Of a stretch of DNA of 49,888 nucleotides, positions 15,601 through 22,868 are shown in pieces (the stretch's first letter is position 1; each line of letters begins with the position of its first letter). A program made the position numbers and the translations under genes. The notes under the pieces were generated by a model, which made no database searches, was not told where the DNA came from, and saw only the letters and a program-made list of their open reading frames with translations. This DNA is from Delftia tsuruhatensis NBRC 16741 (GTDB lineage: Bacteria; Pseudomonadota; Gammaproteobacteria; Burkholderiales; Burkholderiaceae_C): the NCBI RefSeq assembly GCF_001571325.1, contig NZ_BCTO01000069.1, positions 1 through 49,888 on the forward strand, written 5' to 3'.

Positions 15601-16646
15601 GGCATGCCACCGGCAGGGGCGCCCGCCTGGCGGGGCTGGATCTGGCGCGCTACCTCGCGCTGGCAGGCATGGTGTTCGTCAACTTCAAGCAGGCCATGCA
15701 TCCCGCGCTGCAGGAGCCTGGCTGGCTGCTGTCGTTCTTCCATTTCCTGGAGGGCAAGGCCTCGGCCACCTTCGTGGTGCTGGCAGGCCTGGGCCTGGTG
15801 CTGGCCACGCGCTCGCTGGAGCCGGCCACGGCGCGCCTCTGGACGCTGCGCCGCGCGCTGTTCCTGCTGGTGGCCGGTGGCATGAACCTGGTGATCTTTC
15901 CGGCCGACATCATTCACTACTACGCGGTCTACTTCGTGCTGGCCATCGCCTGGCTGCAGGCCGGCGCAAGGGCGCTGCTGGCCGGCATGGCGGCCGTGGC
16001 CGTGCTCTCCGCCTGGGCCTTGCTGCAGCTGGACTACAGCCAGGGCTGGGACTGGGCCAGCCTGTCCTACCAGGGCCTGTGGGAGCCGGCCGGCTTTGCG
16101 CGCAACCTGCTGTTCAACGGCTTCCATCCGGTGCTGCCCTGGTTTGCGTTCTTCCTGTGCGGCATGCTGCTGGCGCGCCTGCCGCTGGCCGAGCCGCGCG
16201 TGCAATGGGGTCTGGTGGCTGCGGGTGGCGTGATGGTGGGATTGGCCTGCGCCGTCCCGGCGCTTGCGGCCCGCAGCGCTTGGGCTCCCTGGCTGGCCAC
16301 CGGCCCCATGCCGCCCGGCCCGGCCTACCTGCTGATGGGCCTGGGCTGCGCCAGCATTGCCATAGGCGCCTGCCTGCGGCTGGCCGACCGCTGGCCCGGT
16401 GGACCGTGGCGCGGCCTGCTGCCGGCCGGGCGCATGACGCTGACCCTGTACCTGGCCCACATCCTCATCGGCATGGGCCTGCTGGAGGCCATGGGCGCGC
16501 TGGACGGATCGCGCAGCCTGCGCGAAGTGGCCGTGGCCGCCGCGCTGTACGTGATCATCGCCAGCCTGGCCGCCTGGGCCTGGAGCAAGAAGGTGGCGCA
16601 GGGGCCCGTGGAATGGGTGATGCGGCGGCTGACGGCACTGGGCTGA
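15597..16646 (+). CDS. Polytopic membrane protein, heparan-alpha-glucosaminide acyltransferase/DUF418-like
   Basis: A 349-residue integral membrane protein with about ten hydrophobic segments. The N-terminal GLDLARYLALAGMVFVNFKQAM resembles the GxDxxRxLAxxGMxxVN opening of the HGSNAT/DUF418 acyltransferase-like families. Later marks are EGKASATFVVLAGLGL, GFHPVLPWFAFFLCGMLL and AGRMTLTLYLAHILIGMG, the last like the DUF418 C-terminal motif. It starts within the TetR stop codon (ATGA overlap). Transfer of acyl groups across the inner membrane is the family expectation; the substrate is unknown. Confidence 0.82.
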   Translation: MRHATGRGARLAGLDLARYLALAGMVFVNFKQAMHPALQEPGWLLSFFHFLEGKASATFVVLAGLGLVLATRSLEPATARLWTLRRALFLLVAGGMNLVIFPADIIHYYAVYFVLAIAWLQAGARALLAGMAAVAVLSAWALLQLDYSQGWDWASLSYQGLWEPAGFARNLLFNGFHPVLPWFAFFLCGMLLARLPLAEPRVQWGLVAAGGVMVGLACAVPALAARSAWAPWLATGPMPPGPAYLLMGLGCASIAIGACLRLADRWPGGPWRGLLPAGRMTLTLYLAHILIGMGLLEAMGALDGSRSLREVAVAAALYVIIASLAAWAWSKKVAQGPVEWVMRRLTALG

Positions 16647-16712
16647 CGCAGTCTTGCAGGGCGATGGCCCCGGGCCTGCGGCGTTGGCGACCCTGCTGTA
16701 AGATAGCCCTCC

Positions 16713-16785
16713 GCTCCGGGGTGCACGCCAGTGCTGAGATCCACACCCGAGAACTTGAACCGGGTCATTCCGGCGGAAGAAGAGC
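16713..16785 (+). ncRNA. TPP riboswitch (THI element)
   Basis: The aptamer can be folded by eye. P1 is GCTC (16713-16716)/GAGC (16782-16785). P2 is CGGG (16717-16720)/CCCG (16746-16749). A short P3 is GCAC (16723-16726)/GTGC (16731-16734). The invariant CTGAGA at 16734-16739 contacts the pyrimidine ring. P4 is CTT (16754-16756)/AAG (16777-16779) and P5 is CCGG (16760-16763)/CCGG (16770-16773). The consensus blocks GGGGTGC, GCTGAGA, ACCCG, GAAC..GA and CCGGCG are all in the right order and spacing. It lies 80 bases before a six-gene operon and should repress it when thiamin pyrophosphate is plentiful. Confidence 0.93.
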
Positions 16786-16786
16786 C

Positions 16787-16859
16787 TGCACCCCTGCGTG
16801 GCCGCCCATGCGCCACGGCCGGGGGAGCCTTCGGAGCATCACGTCCCAGCTCTCGAAGG
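16787..16859 (+). promoter_or_regulatory. Riboswitch expression platform with SD-sequestering hairpin
   Basis: CCTTCGGAGC (16828-16837) pairs with GCTC-T-CGAAGG (16849-16859), a 10-bp stem with one bulged T. It buries AAGGA at 16856-16860, the Shine-Dalgarno of the gene at 16866. Upstream, TGCACCCC (16787-16794) is a perfect complement of aptamer bases 16718-16725, while its CCCC can also pair with GGGG at 16821-16824 around a CGTGGC/GCCACG stem. There is no T-tract, so control is probably at translation initiation. Confidence 0.7.
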
Positions 16860-16865
16860 AATTCC

Positions 16866-17984
16866 ATGGACAAGGCCCGGCCCCAGGCGGCTTCTCTGGT
16901 CGCAGACCTGCTTGCATTCATCGCCATGGACGGCTGCACCGACGAGCAGTTCGATGCACTGGCCCTGCGGCTGTTCGCCTACCAATACGAATCGAATGCG
17001 CCGTTTCGCAGCTTCTGCCAGCGGCGCGGCGCCACGCTGCGCAATGTGAAGACCTGGAGCGACATTCCCGCCGTGCCCATCGATGCGTTCAAGGCCATGG
17101 AGCTGCGCAGCGAGCCGGCCTCGCCCGCGGAGCGCGTGTTCATGACCAGCGGCACCACGGGCCAGGCCAAGGGACTGTCCGCGCGCGGGCGCCACTTCCA
17201 TCCAGCGCTCGATGTCTACGATGCGTCGATGACGCGCAACTTCGCGCAGCGCTTCATGGCCGGGCACGAGCGCCTGCCCATGGGCATCCTCTTTCCCGAC
17301 GAGCAGGCCATGCCCAACTCTTCGCTGGCCCACTACCTGGCGCTGGCCAAGACGGAATTCGGCACTCCCGACAGCCGCTACTTCCTCACCCCCGACGGCC
17401 TGGACATGCCCGGCCTGTGCGCCGTGCTGGAGGAATCCGAGCGCAGCGGCCGCCCCTATGCGTTGCTGGGCGCCAGCTTCAGCCTGGTGCATGTGATGGA
17501 CGCACTGCGCGAGCAGGGCCGCAGCTTCCGTCTGCCGCCGGGCAGCCGCATCCTGGACACGGGCGGCTACAAGGGCCAGTCGCGCGAGCTGCCGCTGGAG
17601 GACTTCTACGCCGACCTGTCCCGGCTGCTGGGCGTGCCGCGCAGCCACTGCATCAACATGTACGGCATGACCGAGTTGAGCACGCAGTTCTATGACGACG
17701 GCAATGCCACGCTGCCCTCGGTCAAGTCGGGGCCGCACTGGATACGCTCGCGCCTGGTCGAGCCCGTCACCGGCCGCAGCGTGGCGCCCGGCGAGCGCGG
17801 CATTCTCGTGCACTGCGACCTGGCCAACTACAACGCGGTCACTACCATCCTCACCGAGGACGTGGGCCTGTGGGCCGGCCATGGCGAGAACAGCGGTTTC
17901 CTGTTGCTGGGGCGTGCCGAGGGCGCAGCGGCCAAGGGCTGCTCGCTGGCGGTCGATGAATTCGTGAAGGCCGCTGCTGCATGA
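16866..17984 (+). CDS. LuxE-like acyl-protein synthetase (carboxylate-activating)
   Basis: A 372-residue adenylate-forming enzyme of the LuxE acyl-protein synthetase family. It activates a carboxylate with ATP and passes the acyl group, via its own cysteine, to the partner reductase. Visible: the P-loop MTSGTTGQAKG (about 93-103), ILDTGGYKGQSRELPLEDFY, and INMYGMTELSTQFYD. A near-C-terminal Cys359 in KGCSLAVDEF corresponds to the acyl-accepting Cys364 of Vibrio LuxE. First gene of the riboswitch operon; AAGGA is 5 bases from the ATG and folded into the platform hairpin. Its last bases overlap the LuxC-like start (ATGA). There is no luciferase, so the role is not light emission. Confidence 0.9.
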   Translation: MDKARPQAASLVADLLAFIAMDGCTDEQFDALALRLFAYQYESNAPFRSFCQRRGATLRNVKTWSDIPAVPIDAFKAMELRSEPASPAERVFMTSGTTGQAKGLSARGRHFHPALDVYDASMTRNFAQRFMAGHERLPMGILFPDEQAMPNSSLAHYLALAKTEFGTPDSRYFLTPDGLDMPGLCAVLEESERSGRPYALLGASFSLVHVMDALREQGRSFRLPPGSRILDTGGYKGQSRELPLEDFYADLSRLLGVPRSHCINMYGMTELSTQFYDDGNATLPSVKSGPHWIRSRLVEPVTGRSVAPGERGILVHCDLANYNAVTTILTEDVGLWAGHGENSGFLLLGRAEGAAAKGCSLAVDEFVKAAAA

Positions 17985-19468
17985 CCATCGAGCGGATCAC
18001 GGCCGGCTACCTGCCCGAACTGCCTGGTTTGCGCGAGGACGAGGTGCAGTGGCATGTGCTGCCCTTCGAACGCGGTGGCGTGCGGCTGGAAGTCTCCGTG
18101 CCCCTGCTGACCGGCCCGCAGATGCATGCGCTGGCAGCCCATGTGCGCCGTGCCGCCGACCGCCACCTCAGGGCCATGCCCGTGGCCGAGATCATCGATG
18201 CCATCGACCGTGCCATTGCCCGCCTGCTGGACCGCAGCGATCCCTATCGGCGCCAGGCCGAGGCCTGGCTGCCCGTGGTCAGCGGCTATGACGCCGACAT
18301 GGTGCGCCTGGGGCTGACGGGCTTCTTCAAGACCTTTCGCGCCGCGCAGCTGCGGCGCTTCGTGGCCGAGGACTTTGCCAACCCGGCCGTGCTCGACGGC
18401 TTCCAGCCCGCGCCCAAGGGCGGCGCGGTGCGCGCCTTCGGGCCCGACCTGCTGATGCACAGCTGGGCCGGCAATGTGCCTGCGCTGTCCCTGTGGAGCC
18501 TGGTCTGCGGCCTGCTGGTCAAGGCGCCAGCCATTGGCAAGCTGGCCAGCGCCGAGCCGCTGTTCGCGGGCTGGTTCGCACGGCTGCTGGCCGAGGTGCA
18601 TCCGCCGCTGGCCGATTGCCTGGCCGTGGTGTGGTGGAGCGGAGCGGGGGGTGTGGATGGGGCAGATGGCGCGAATGGAGATGCCGCCGCCGCGCTCCAC
18701 GCCGAGGCCGACACCGTGCTCGCCTACGGCGGCAACCAGACGCTGCAGGCGCTGCGCCAGCGCCTGCCCGTGACCACGCGCTTTCTGCCACATGGCCACA
18801 AGCTGGGCTTCGGCATGGTGGGCGCCCAGGCGCTGGACACGCTCAAGGCGCCCGCCGTGGCGCGGCTGGCGGCCTGGGACGTGATGCGCTACGACCAGCA
18901 GGGCTGCTACTCGCCCCATGTCTTCTACGTGGAGCGCGGCGCCCCAGTCTCTGCGCGTGCCTTTGCCGACTACCTGGCGGCCGAACTGGCCAACCTGCAG
19001 CGGCGCTTTGCGCGCCGGCCGTTGGAGCTGGAGGAGGGCGCCGCCGTGGCCCGCTGGCAGCAGGCCGTGGAATGGTCGGGTGACGAACAGCAACTGCTGG
19101 GCCCGGTGGACGCGCCCTGGAGCGTGGCGTACAGCGACAGCCTGCAGCCGCTGGCGCCCACGGCCCTGTACCGCACGATTGCCGTGGTGGGCGTGGACCG
19201 CCTGGATGACGCCGTGCCCGTGGTGGCCGCGCAGCGCGACTACCTGCAGACGGCCGGCATTGCCGCCTCGCCCGAGCAGCTGTACCGGCTGGCGGGCCTG
19301 CTGGGCGCGGCCGGCGTCACGCGCATCAGTGCCATCGGCTCCATGAGCATGCCCGAGGCCGGCTGGCACCATGACGGCCGCTTCAACCTGCTGGACCTGG
19401 TGCGCATGACCGAGATAGAGCAATCTGCCGAGGCGGCGGCGCAGCCGTTTGCGCCGTATGCGGACTGA
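17981..19468 (+). CDS. LuxC-like acyl-CoA/acyl-protein reductase
   Basis: A 495-residue member of the LuxC acyl-CoA reductase family, which resembles aldehyde dehydrogenases and reduces an acyl thioester with NADPH to the aldehyde. The putative acyl-carrying Cys309 lies in YDQQGCYSPHVFYVE, matching the LuxC active-site context. Other family stretches are LLMHSWAGNVPALSLWSLVCGLLVK, FLPHGHKLGFGM and ISAIGSMSMPEAGWHHDG near the C-terminus. It overlaps the LuxE-like gene by 4 bases, as expected for partners in one complex. With the SDR at the operon's end it would give acid to aldehyde to alcohol. A Gly/Asp/Ala-rich insert (AGGVDGADGANGDAAAAL) looks like a flexible loop. Confidence 0.9.
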   Translation: MTIERITAGYLPELPGLREDEVQWHVLPFERGGVRLEVSVPLLTGPQMHALAAHVRRAADRHLRAMPVAEIIDAIDRAIARLLDRSDPYRRQAEAWLPVVSGYDADMVRLGLTGFFKTFRAAQLRRFVAEDFANPAVLDGFQPAPKGGAVRAFGPDLLMHSWAGNVPALSLWSLVCGLLVKAPAIGKLASAEPLFAGWFARLLAEVHPPLADCLAVVWWSGAGGVDGADGANGDAAAALHAEADTVLAYGGNQTLQALRQRLPVTTRFLPHGHKLGFGMVGAQALDTLKAPAVARLAAWDVMRYDQQGCYSPHVFYVERGAPVSARAFADYLAAELANLQRRFARRPLELEEGAAVARWQQAVEWSGDEQQLLGPVDAPWSVAYSDSLQPLAPTALYRTIAVVGVDRLDDAVPVVAAQRDYLQTAGIAASPEQLYRLAGLLGAAGVTRISAIGSMSMPEAGWHHDGRFNLLDLVRMTEIEQSAEAAAQPFAPYAD

Positions 19469-19469
19469 C

Positions 19470-20255
19470 ATGGCGAACCTGCAAGAGGGGACGGACGGGG
19501 CTGCAACCATGGCGTTTCTCGATGTCGAGCAAGTGGTCTTCACCTACCCTGGCCGCCCGCCCGTGGTGGACGGCGTGGACTGGCGCGTGCAGGCCGGTGA
19601 GGTCCACTGCCTGCTGGGCCGCAGCGGCTGCGGCAAGACTACCTTGCTGAAGCTGGCGGCGGGGATGCTCAGGCCGCAGTCGGGCCGCATTCTGCTGCGT
19701 GGCGCCGAGCTGGCCGAGCCCGGCCCGCAACTGGGCTTCATGTTCCAGGCGCCCACGCTGCTGGAGTGGCATACGGCGCTGGGCAATGTGCTGCTGCCCG
19801 TGTCGCTGCAAAGGCGCCCCGCGCCGCAGGACGAGCAACGCGCCCTGGCGCTGCTGCAGCAGCTGGGCCTGGCCAGCCACGCGCAGCGCCATCCGCGCCA
19901 TCTCTCGGGCGGGCAGCAAAGCCGCGTGGCGCTGGCACGGGCGCTGGTCCTCGATCCGCCGCTGCTGCTGCTGGACGAGCCCTTTGCCGCGCTGGACGCC
20001 ATCACGCGCGCCGAGCTGCAGGATGACCTGCTGCGCACCTGCCGCGAGCGCGGCACCACGGTGCTCTTCGTCACCCACGACATCAACGAGGCCGTCTACC
20101 TGGGCGACCGCATCGCCCTCATGCACGGCGGGCGCATCGTGGCCGATATGGCGGTCGATCTGCCCGCGCCGCGCACCCAGGCCATGCGCCACGGGCCGGC
20201 GTTCAACGAACACTGCGCCCGCGTGCGCGCAGCCCTGGACAGGACGGCGGCATGA
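19470..20255 (+). CDS. ABC transporter ATP-binding protein (SsuB/TauB/ThiZ-like)
   Basis: A 261-residue nucleotide-binding subunit: Walker A GRSGCGKTT, Q-loop FMFQAPTLLEW, signature LSGGQQSRVALARAL, Walker B LLLLDEPFAALD, and H-loop VTHDINEAVYLGDRI. This is the nitrate/sulfonate/pyrimidine-importer subgroup. The start at 19470 is one base after the LuxC-like stop; an internal ATG at 19509 (MAFLDVEQ) after a GGGGACGG stretch is an equally possible start. It overlaps the permease gene by 4 bases. Confidence 0.93.
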   Translation: MANLQEGTDGAATMAFLDVEQVVFTYPGRPPVVDGVDWRVQAGEVHCLLGRSGCGKTTLLKLAAGMLRPQSGRILLRGAELAEPGPQLGFMFQAPTLLEWHTALGNVLLPVSLQRRPAPQDEQRALALLQQLGLASHAQRHPRHLSGGQQSRVALARALVLDPPLLLLDEPFAALDAITRAELQDDLLRTCRERGTTVLFVTHDINEAVYLGDRIALMHGGRIVADMAVDLPAPRTQAMRHGPAFNEHCARVRAALDRTAA

Positions 20256-21013
20256 CGGTGTCCTTGTTCCATGCCCGCCTGCTGGCCGCCGCGCTGGCGC
20301 TGGTCCTGCTGGGCCTGTGGGAGCTGCTGGTGCGGCAATGGGGCCTGTCCGCCCTGGTGCTGCCGGCGCCCTCGGCCATTGCGGCATCGCTGTGGACGGG
20401 GCTGGCCACGGGCTATTTCTGGCCGCACATCTGGGCGACGCTCCAGGCCCTGCTGCTGGGGCTGGCGGCCGGCAGCGCGATCGGCCTGCTGGCGGGCATG
20501 GCCCTGGCTGAATCCGAGCTGCTCGAGCGTGTGCTCAAGCCCTACGTGGTGGTCAGCCAGGTCGTGCCCAAGCTGGCGCTGGCGCCGCTGTTCGTGCTGT
20601 GGTTCGGCTTCGGCATGCTGCCCACGGTGCTGATCACGGCGCTGATCTGCTTTTTCCCGCTGATGGAAAACACCTTGACCGGCCTGCGCCAGGTCGATGC
20701 CCAGCGCCTGCAGCTGTTTCGCATGCTGGGCGCCACGCGGCTGCAGACGCTGCTGCGCCTGAAGCTGCCCACGGGTCTGCCCGCCATTCTTGCGGGCCTG
20801 CGCGTGGCCGTGGTGCTGGCCCTGGTCGGCGCCGTGGTGGCCGAATTCATGGGCGCCAGCCGGGGCCTGGGCGCCGTGGTCATTGCCGCCCAGGGAATGA
20901 TGGACACCACCCTCATGTTCGCCGCCCTGGTGCTGATCGCCGCCATGGGCCTGCTGCTGTACCAGGCCTGCCTGGTGCTGGAGCGCCGGCTGCTGCGCTC
21001 GCGCGCCGCCTGA
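20252..21013 (+). CDS. ABC transporter permease (SsuC/ThiX-like)
   Basis: A 253-residue inner-membrane protein with about six hydrophobic segments and the binding-protein-dependent EAA loop LGATRLQTLLRLKLPTGLPAILAGLRV, where the permease contacts the ATPase. SALVLPAPSAIAASLW and ERVLKPYVVVSQVVPKLALAPLFVLWFGFG are typical of the sulfonate/nitrate/pyrimidine importer family. It starts within the ATPase stop codon. With the ATPase and the THI5-like binding protein it forms a complete importer. Confidence 0.94.
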   Translation: MTVSLFHARLLAAALALVLLGLWELLVRQWGLSALVLPAPSAIAASLWTGLATGYFWPHIWATLQALLLGLAAGSAIGLLAGMALAESELLERVLKPYVVVSQVVPKLALAPLFVLWFGFGMLPTVLITALICFFPLMENTLTGLRQVDAQRLQLFRMLGATRLQTLLRLKLPTGLPAILAGLRVAVVLALVGAVVAEFMGASRGLGAVVIAAQGMMDTTLMFAALVLIAAMGLLLYQACLVLERRLLRSRAA

Positions 21014-21051
21014 CCACCCTGAACACTTCCGCAACCTTTTCCCCAAGCGCC

Positions 21052-22062
21052 ATGCACACACCGCAATCCCCCTTCCTCACCCGCCGCAGCCTGCTGGGCG
21101 CCTCTGCCGGTTTTGCCGGCCTGGCGCTGGCCGGCAATTGCCTGGCCGCTCCTGTGCAAGGCAAGATCCGCCTGGCGGGCTGGAGCAAGCCCATCAGCGA
21201 GATCACCAACATCCTGGCCGAGCCCGACAAGGGCTTTTTCAAGGCCCAGGGCGTGGAGCTGGCCTACCTGCCCGGCGCGGGCGGCGGCGACGCCATCCGC
21301 AACATGCTCAGCGGCCAGGCCGATGTGGCCTTCACCGACCCCGGCTCCTTCTTCATGGCGCTGGACAAGGGCGAGAAGCTGGTCGCCATCTACGACATCT
21401 ACCCGCAGAACGTGTTCAACGTGGTCTCGCTCAAGTCGGCCGGCATCCGCAAGCCGGCGGACCTCAAGGGCAAGAAGATCGGCGTCTACAGCCTGTCCAG
21501 CGGCACGCGCCAGAACCTGCTGGTGATGCTGCACCAGGCCGGCCTCAAGGAGTCGGACGTGACCATCGTCGTCACCGGCCTGCTCAACTTCGCGCCGCTG
21601 ATGCAGGGCCAGGTCGATGCCACGGCCGCCACCGACACCGGCCTGGCCGTGGGCCTGCGCAAAGGCATTGGCGAGGTCGATGTGATGCAGGTGCGCGACC
21701 ACCTCAACATCTCCAGCGACATGTTCGTGGTGCGCGAGGACACGCTGCGCGACAAAAAGGACCTGCTGCGCGCCTTCCTCAAGGGCTACCGCGACAGCGC
21801 CGCCTGGATGATGGCCAACCCCGAGGAAGCCGCCACGCTGGCCGGCAAGCACGCCATCGACGGCACCCAGCGCGACATCAACCTGGACGTGATTCGCCTG
21901 CGCAATGCGTCTTCGCAGCCGCTGCAGGCCGGCAAGCCGCTGGGCAGCTTCGACCTGGCCGCCCTGCAAAAGGGCGCCGACGCCTACCGCGCGCTGGGCA
22001 TGGTGCAAAGGCAGATCAAGGTGTCCGACGTGGTGGACACCAGCCTGCTGCCCGGGGCCTGA
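21052..22062 (+). CDS. ABC transporter solute-binding protein, NMT1/THI5-like
   Basis: A 336-residue periplasmic binding protein. The signal has a twin-arginine look (TRRSLLGASAGFAGLALAG, cleaved near CLAAP). The NMT1/THI5-like fold is suggested by KIRLAGWSKPISEITNILAEPDKGFFKAQGVEL, GGGDAIRNMLSGQADVAFTDP and GIRKPADLKGKKIGVYSLSSG. Characterised relatives bind formylaminopyrimidine (ThiY), alkyl sulfonates or related small organics. Under a TPP riboswitch the pyrimidine- or thiazole-type interpretation is favoured. A 38-base gap from the permease is the longest in the operon. The ligand pocket cannot be read from sequence alone. Confidence 0.9.
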   Translation: MHTPQSPFLTRRSLLGASAGFAGLALAGNCLAAPVQGKIRLAGWSKPISEITNILAEPDKGFFKAQGVELAYLPGAGGGDAIRNMLSGQADVAFTDPGSFFMALDKGEKLVAIYDIYPQNVFNVVSLKSAGIRKPADLKGKKIGVYSLSSGTRQNLLVMLHQAGLKESDVTIVVTGLLNFAPLMQGQVDATAATDTGLAVGLRKGIGEVDVMQVRDHLNISSDMFVVREDTLRDKKDLLRAFLKGYRDSAAWMMANPEEAATLAGKHAIDGTQRDINLDVIRLRNASSQPLQAGKPLGSFDLAALQKGADAYRALGMVQRQIKVSDVVDTSLLPGA

Positions 22063-22063
22063 G

Positions 22064-22861
22064 ATGGCACAGCCGTCTTCCCTGGGCCTGCAAGGCAAGG
22101 TGGTACTGGTCACCGGCGCCGGCCGCGGCATAGGCGCGGCCATTGCCACCGCCTTCGCGCGCGAGGGCGCCCTCGTGGCGGTCAACCACCTGTCCAACGA
22201 CGCTGCCGCCGCCCGCACCGTGGCGGCCTGCCAGGCTGCGGGCAAGCAGGCCGGAGGCGATGCCTGGGCCATCAAGGCCGATGTAGGCTCGCAGCCTGCC
22301 GTCCAGGCCATGGCCGAGGCCATCGCGCGCGAGGCCGGCGCCATCGACATCGTGGTCAACAACGCCTTCAAACCCTACGCCTTCGACCCCGAGCGCCGCC
22401 GCCGCTTCGACGACCTGGACTGGAGCGACTACCAGGCCCAGTACGACGGTGCCGTGGGCGCGGCCTTCAACGTCTGCCGCGCCGTGCTGCCGCAGATGCG
22501 CCAGCGTGCGCGGGGCAGCATCGTCAACATCGCCAGCAACCTGGTGGAGCACCCCGTCGTGCCGTACCACGACTACACCACGGCCAAGGCCTCGCTGGTG
22601 GCCTTCAGCCGCAACCTGGCCAGCGAGCTGGGGCCCGTGGGCATACGTGTCAACTGCGTGGCGCCGGGCCTGGTCTATCCCACGCAGGGCACGCAGGACA
22701 CGCGCGAGTCCTTCCGAGAATCGCTGATGGCCGCCACGCCGCTGCGCCGCCTGGCAAGCCCCGAAGACGTGGCAGGGCCGGTGCTGTTCCTGGCCTCGGA
22801 ACTGAGCGGCTTCATGACGGGACAGGTACTGTTCGTCGATGGCGGCCTGGTTATGCGCTGA
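22064..22861 (+). CDS. Short-chain dehydrogenase/reductase (FabG-like)
   Basis: A 265-residue classical SDR: the cofactor motif TGAGRGIG, NNAFKPYAF, catalytic Ser in NIASNLVEH, and Tyr/Lys in HDYTTAKAS, ending DGGLVMR. His/Asn at the end of the first beta-alpha unit (VNHLSND) suggests NADP(H) but is not decisive. It begins one base after the binding-protein stop and closes the riboswitch operon. The natural role is reduction of the aldehyde made by the LuxC-like enzyme to an alcohol, or oxidation in reverse. That role is inferred from context. Confidence 0.92.
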   Translation: MAQPSSLGLQGKVVLVTGAGRGIGAAIATAFAREGALVAVNHLSNDAAAARTVAACQAAGKQAGGDAWAIKADVGSQPAVQAMAEAIAREAGAIDIVVNNAFKPYAFDPERRRRFDDLDWSDYQAQYDGAVGAAFNVCRAVLPQMRQRARGSIVNIASNLVEHPVVPYHDYTTAKASLVAFSRNLASELGPVGIRVNCVAPGLVYPTQGTQDTRESFRESLMAATPLRRLASPEDVAGPVLFLASELSGFMTGQVLFVDGGLVMR

Positions 22862-22868
22862 GCCTGTT

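Noticed and set aside
16866..19468. A bioluminescence lux operon
   Set aside because: No luxA, luxB or luxD; instead a TPP riboswitch, an importer and an SDR surround the pair.
20542..22371. A 609-codon antisense frame over the ABC genes
   Set aside because: Same GC artefact; it crosses three sense genes with clear motifs.
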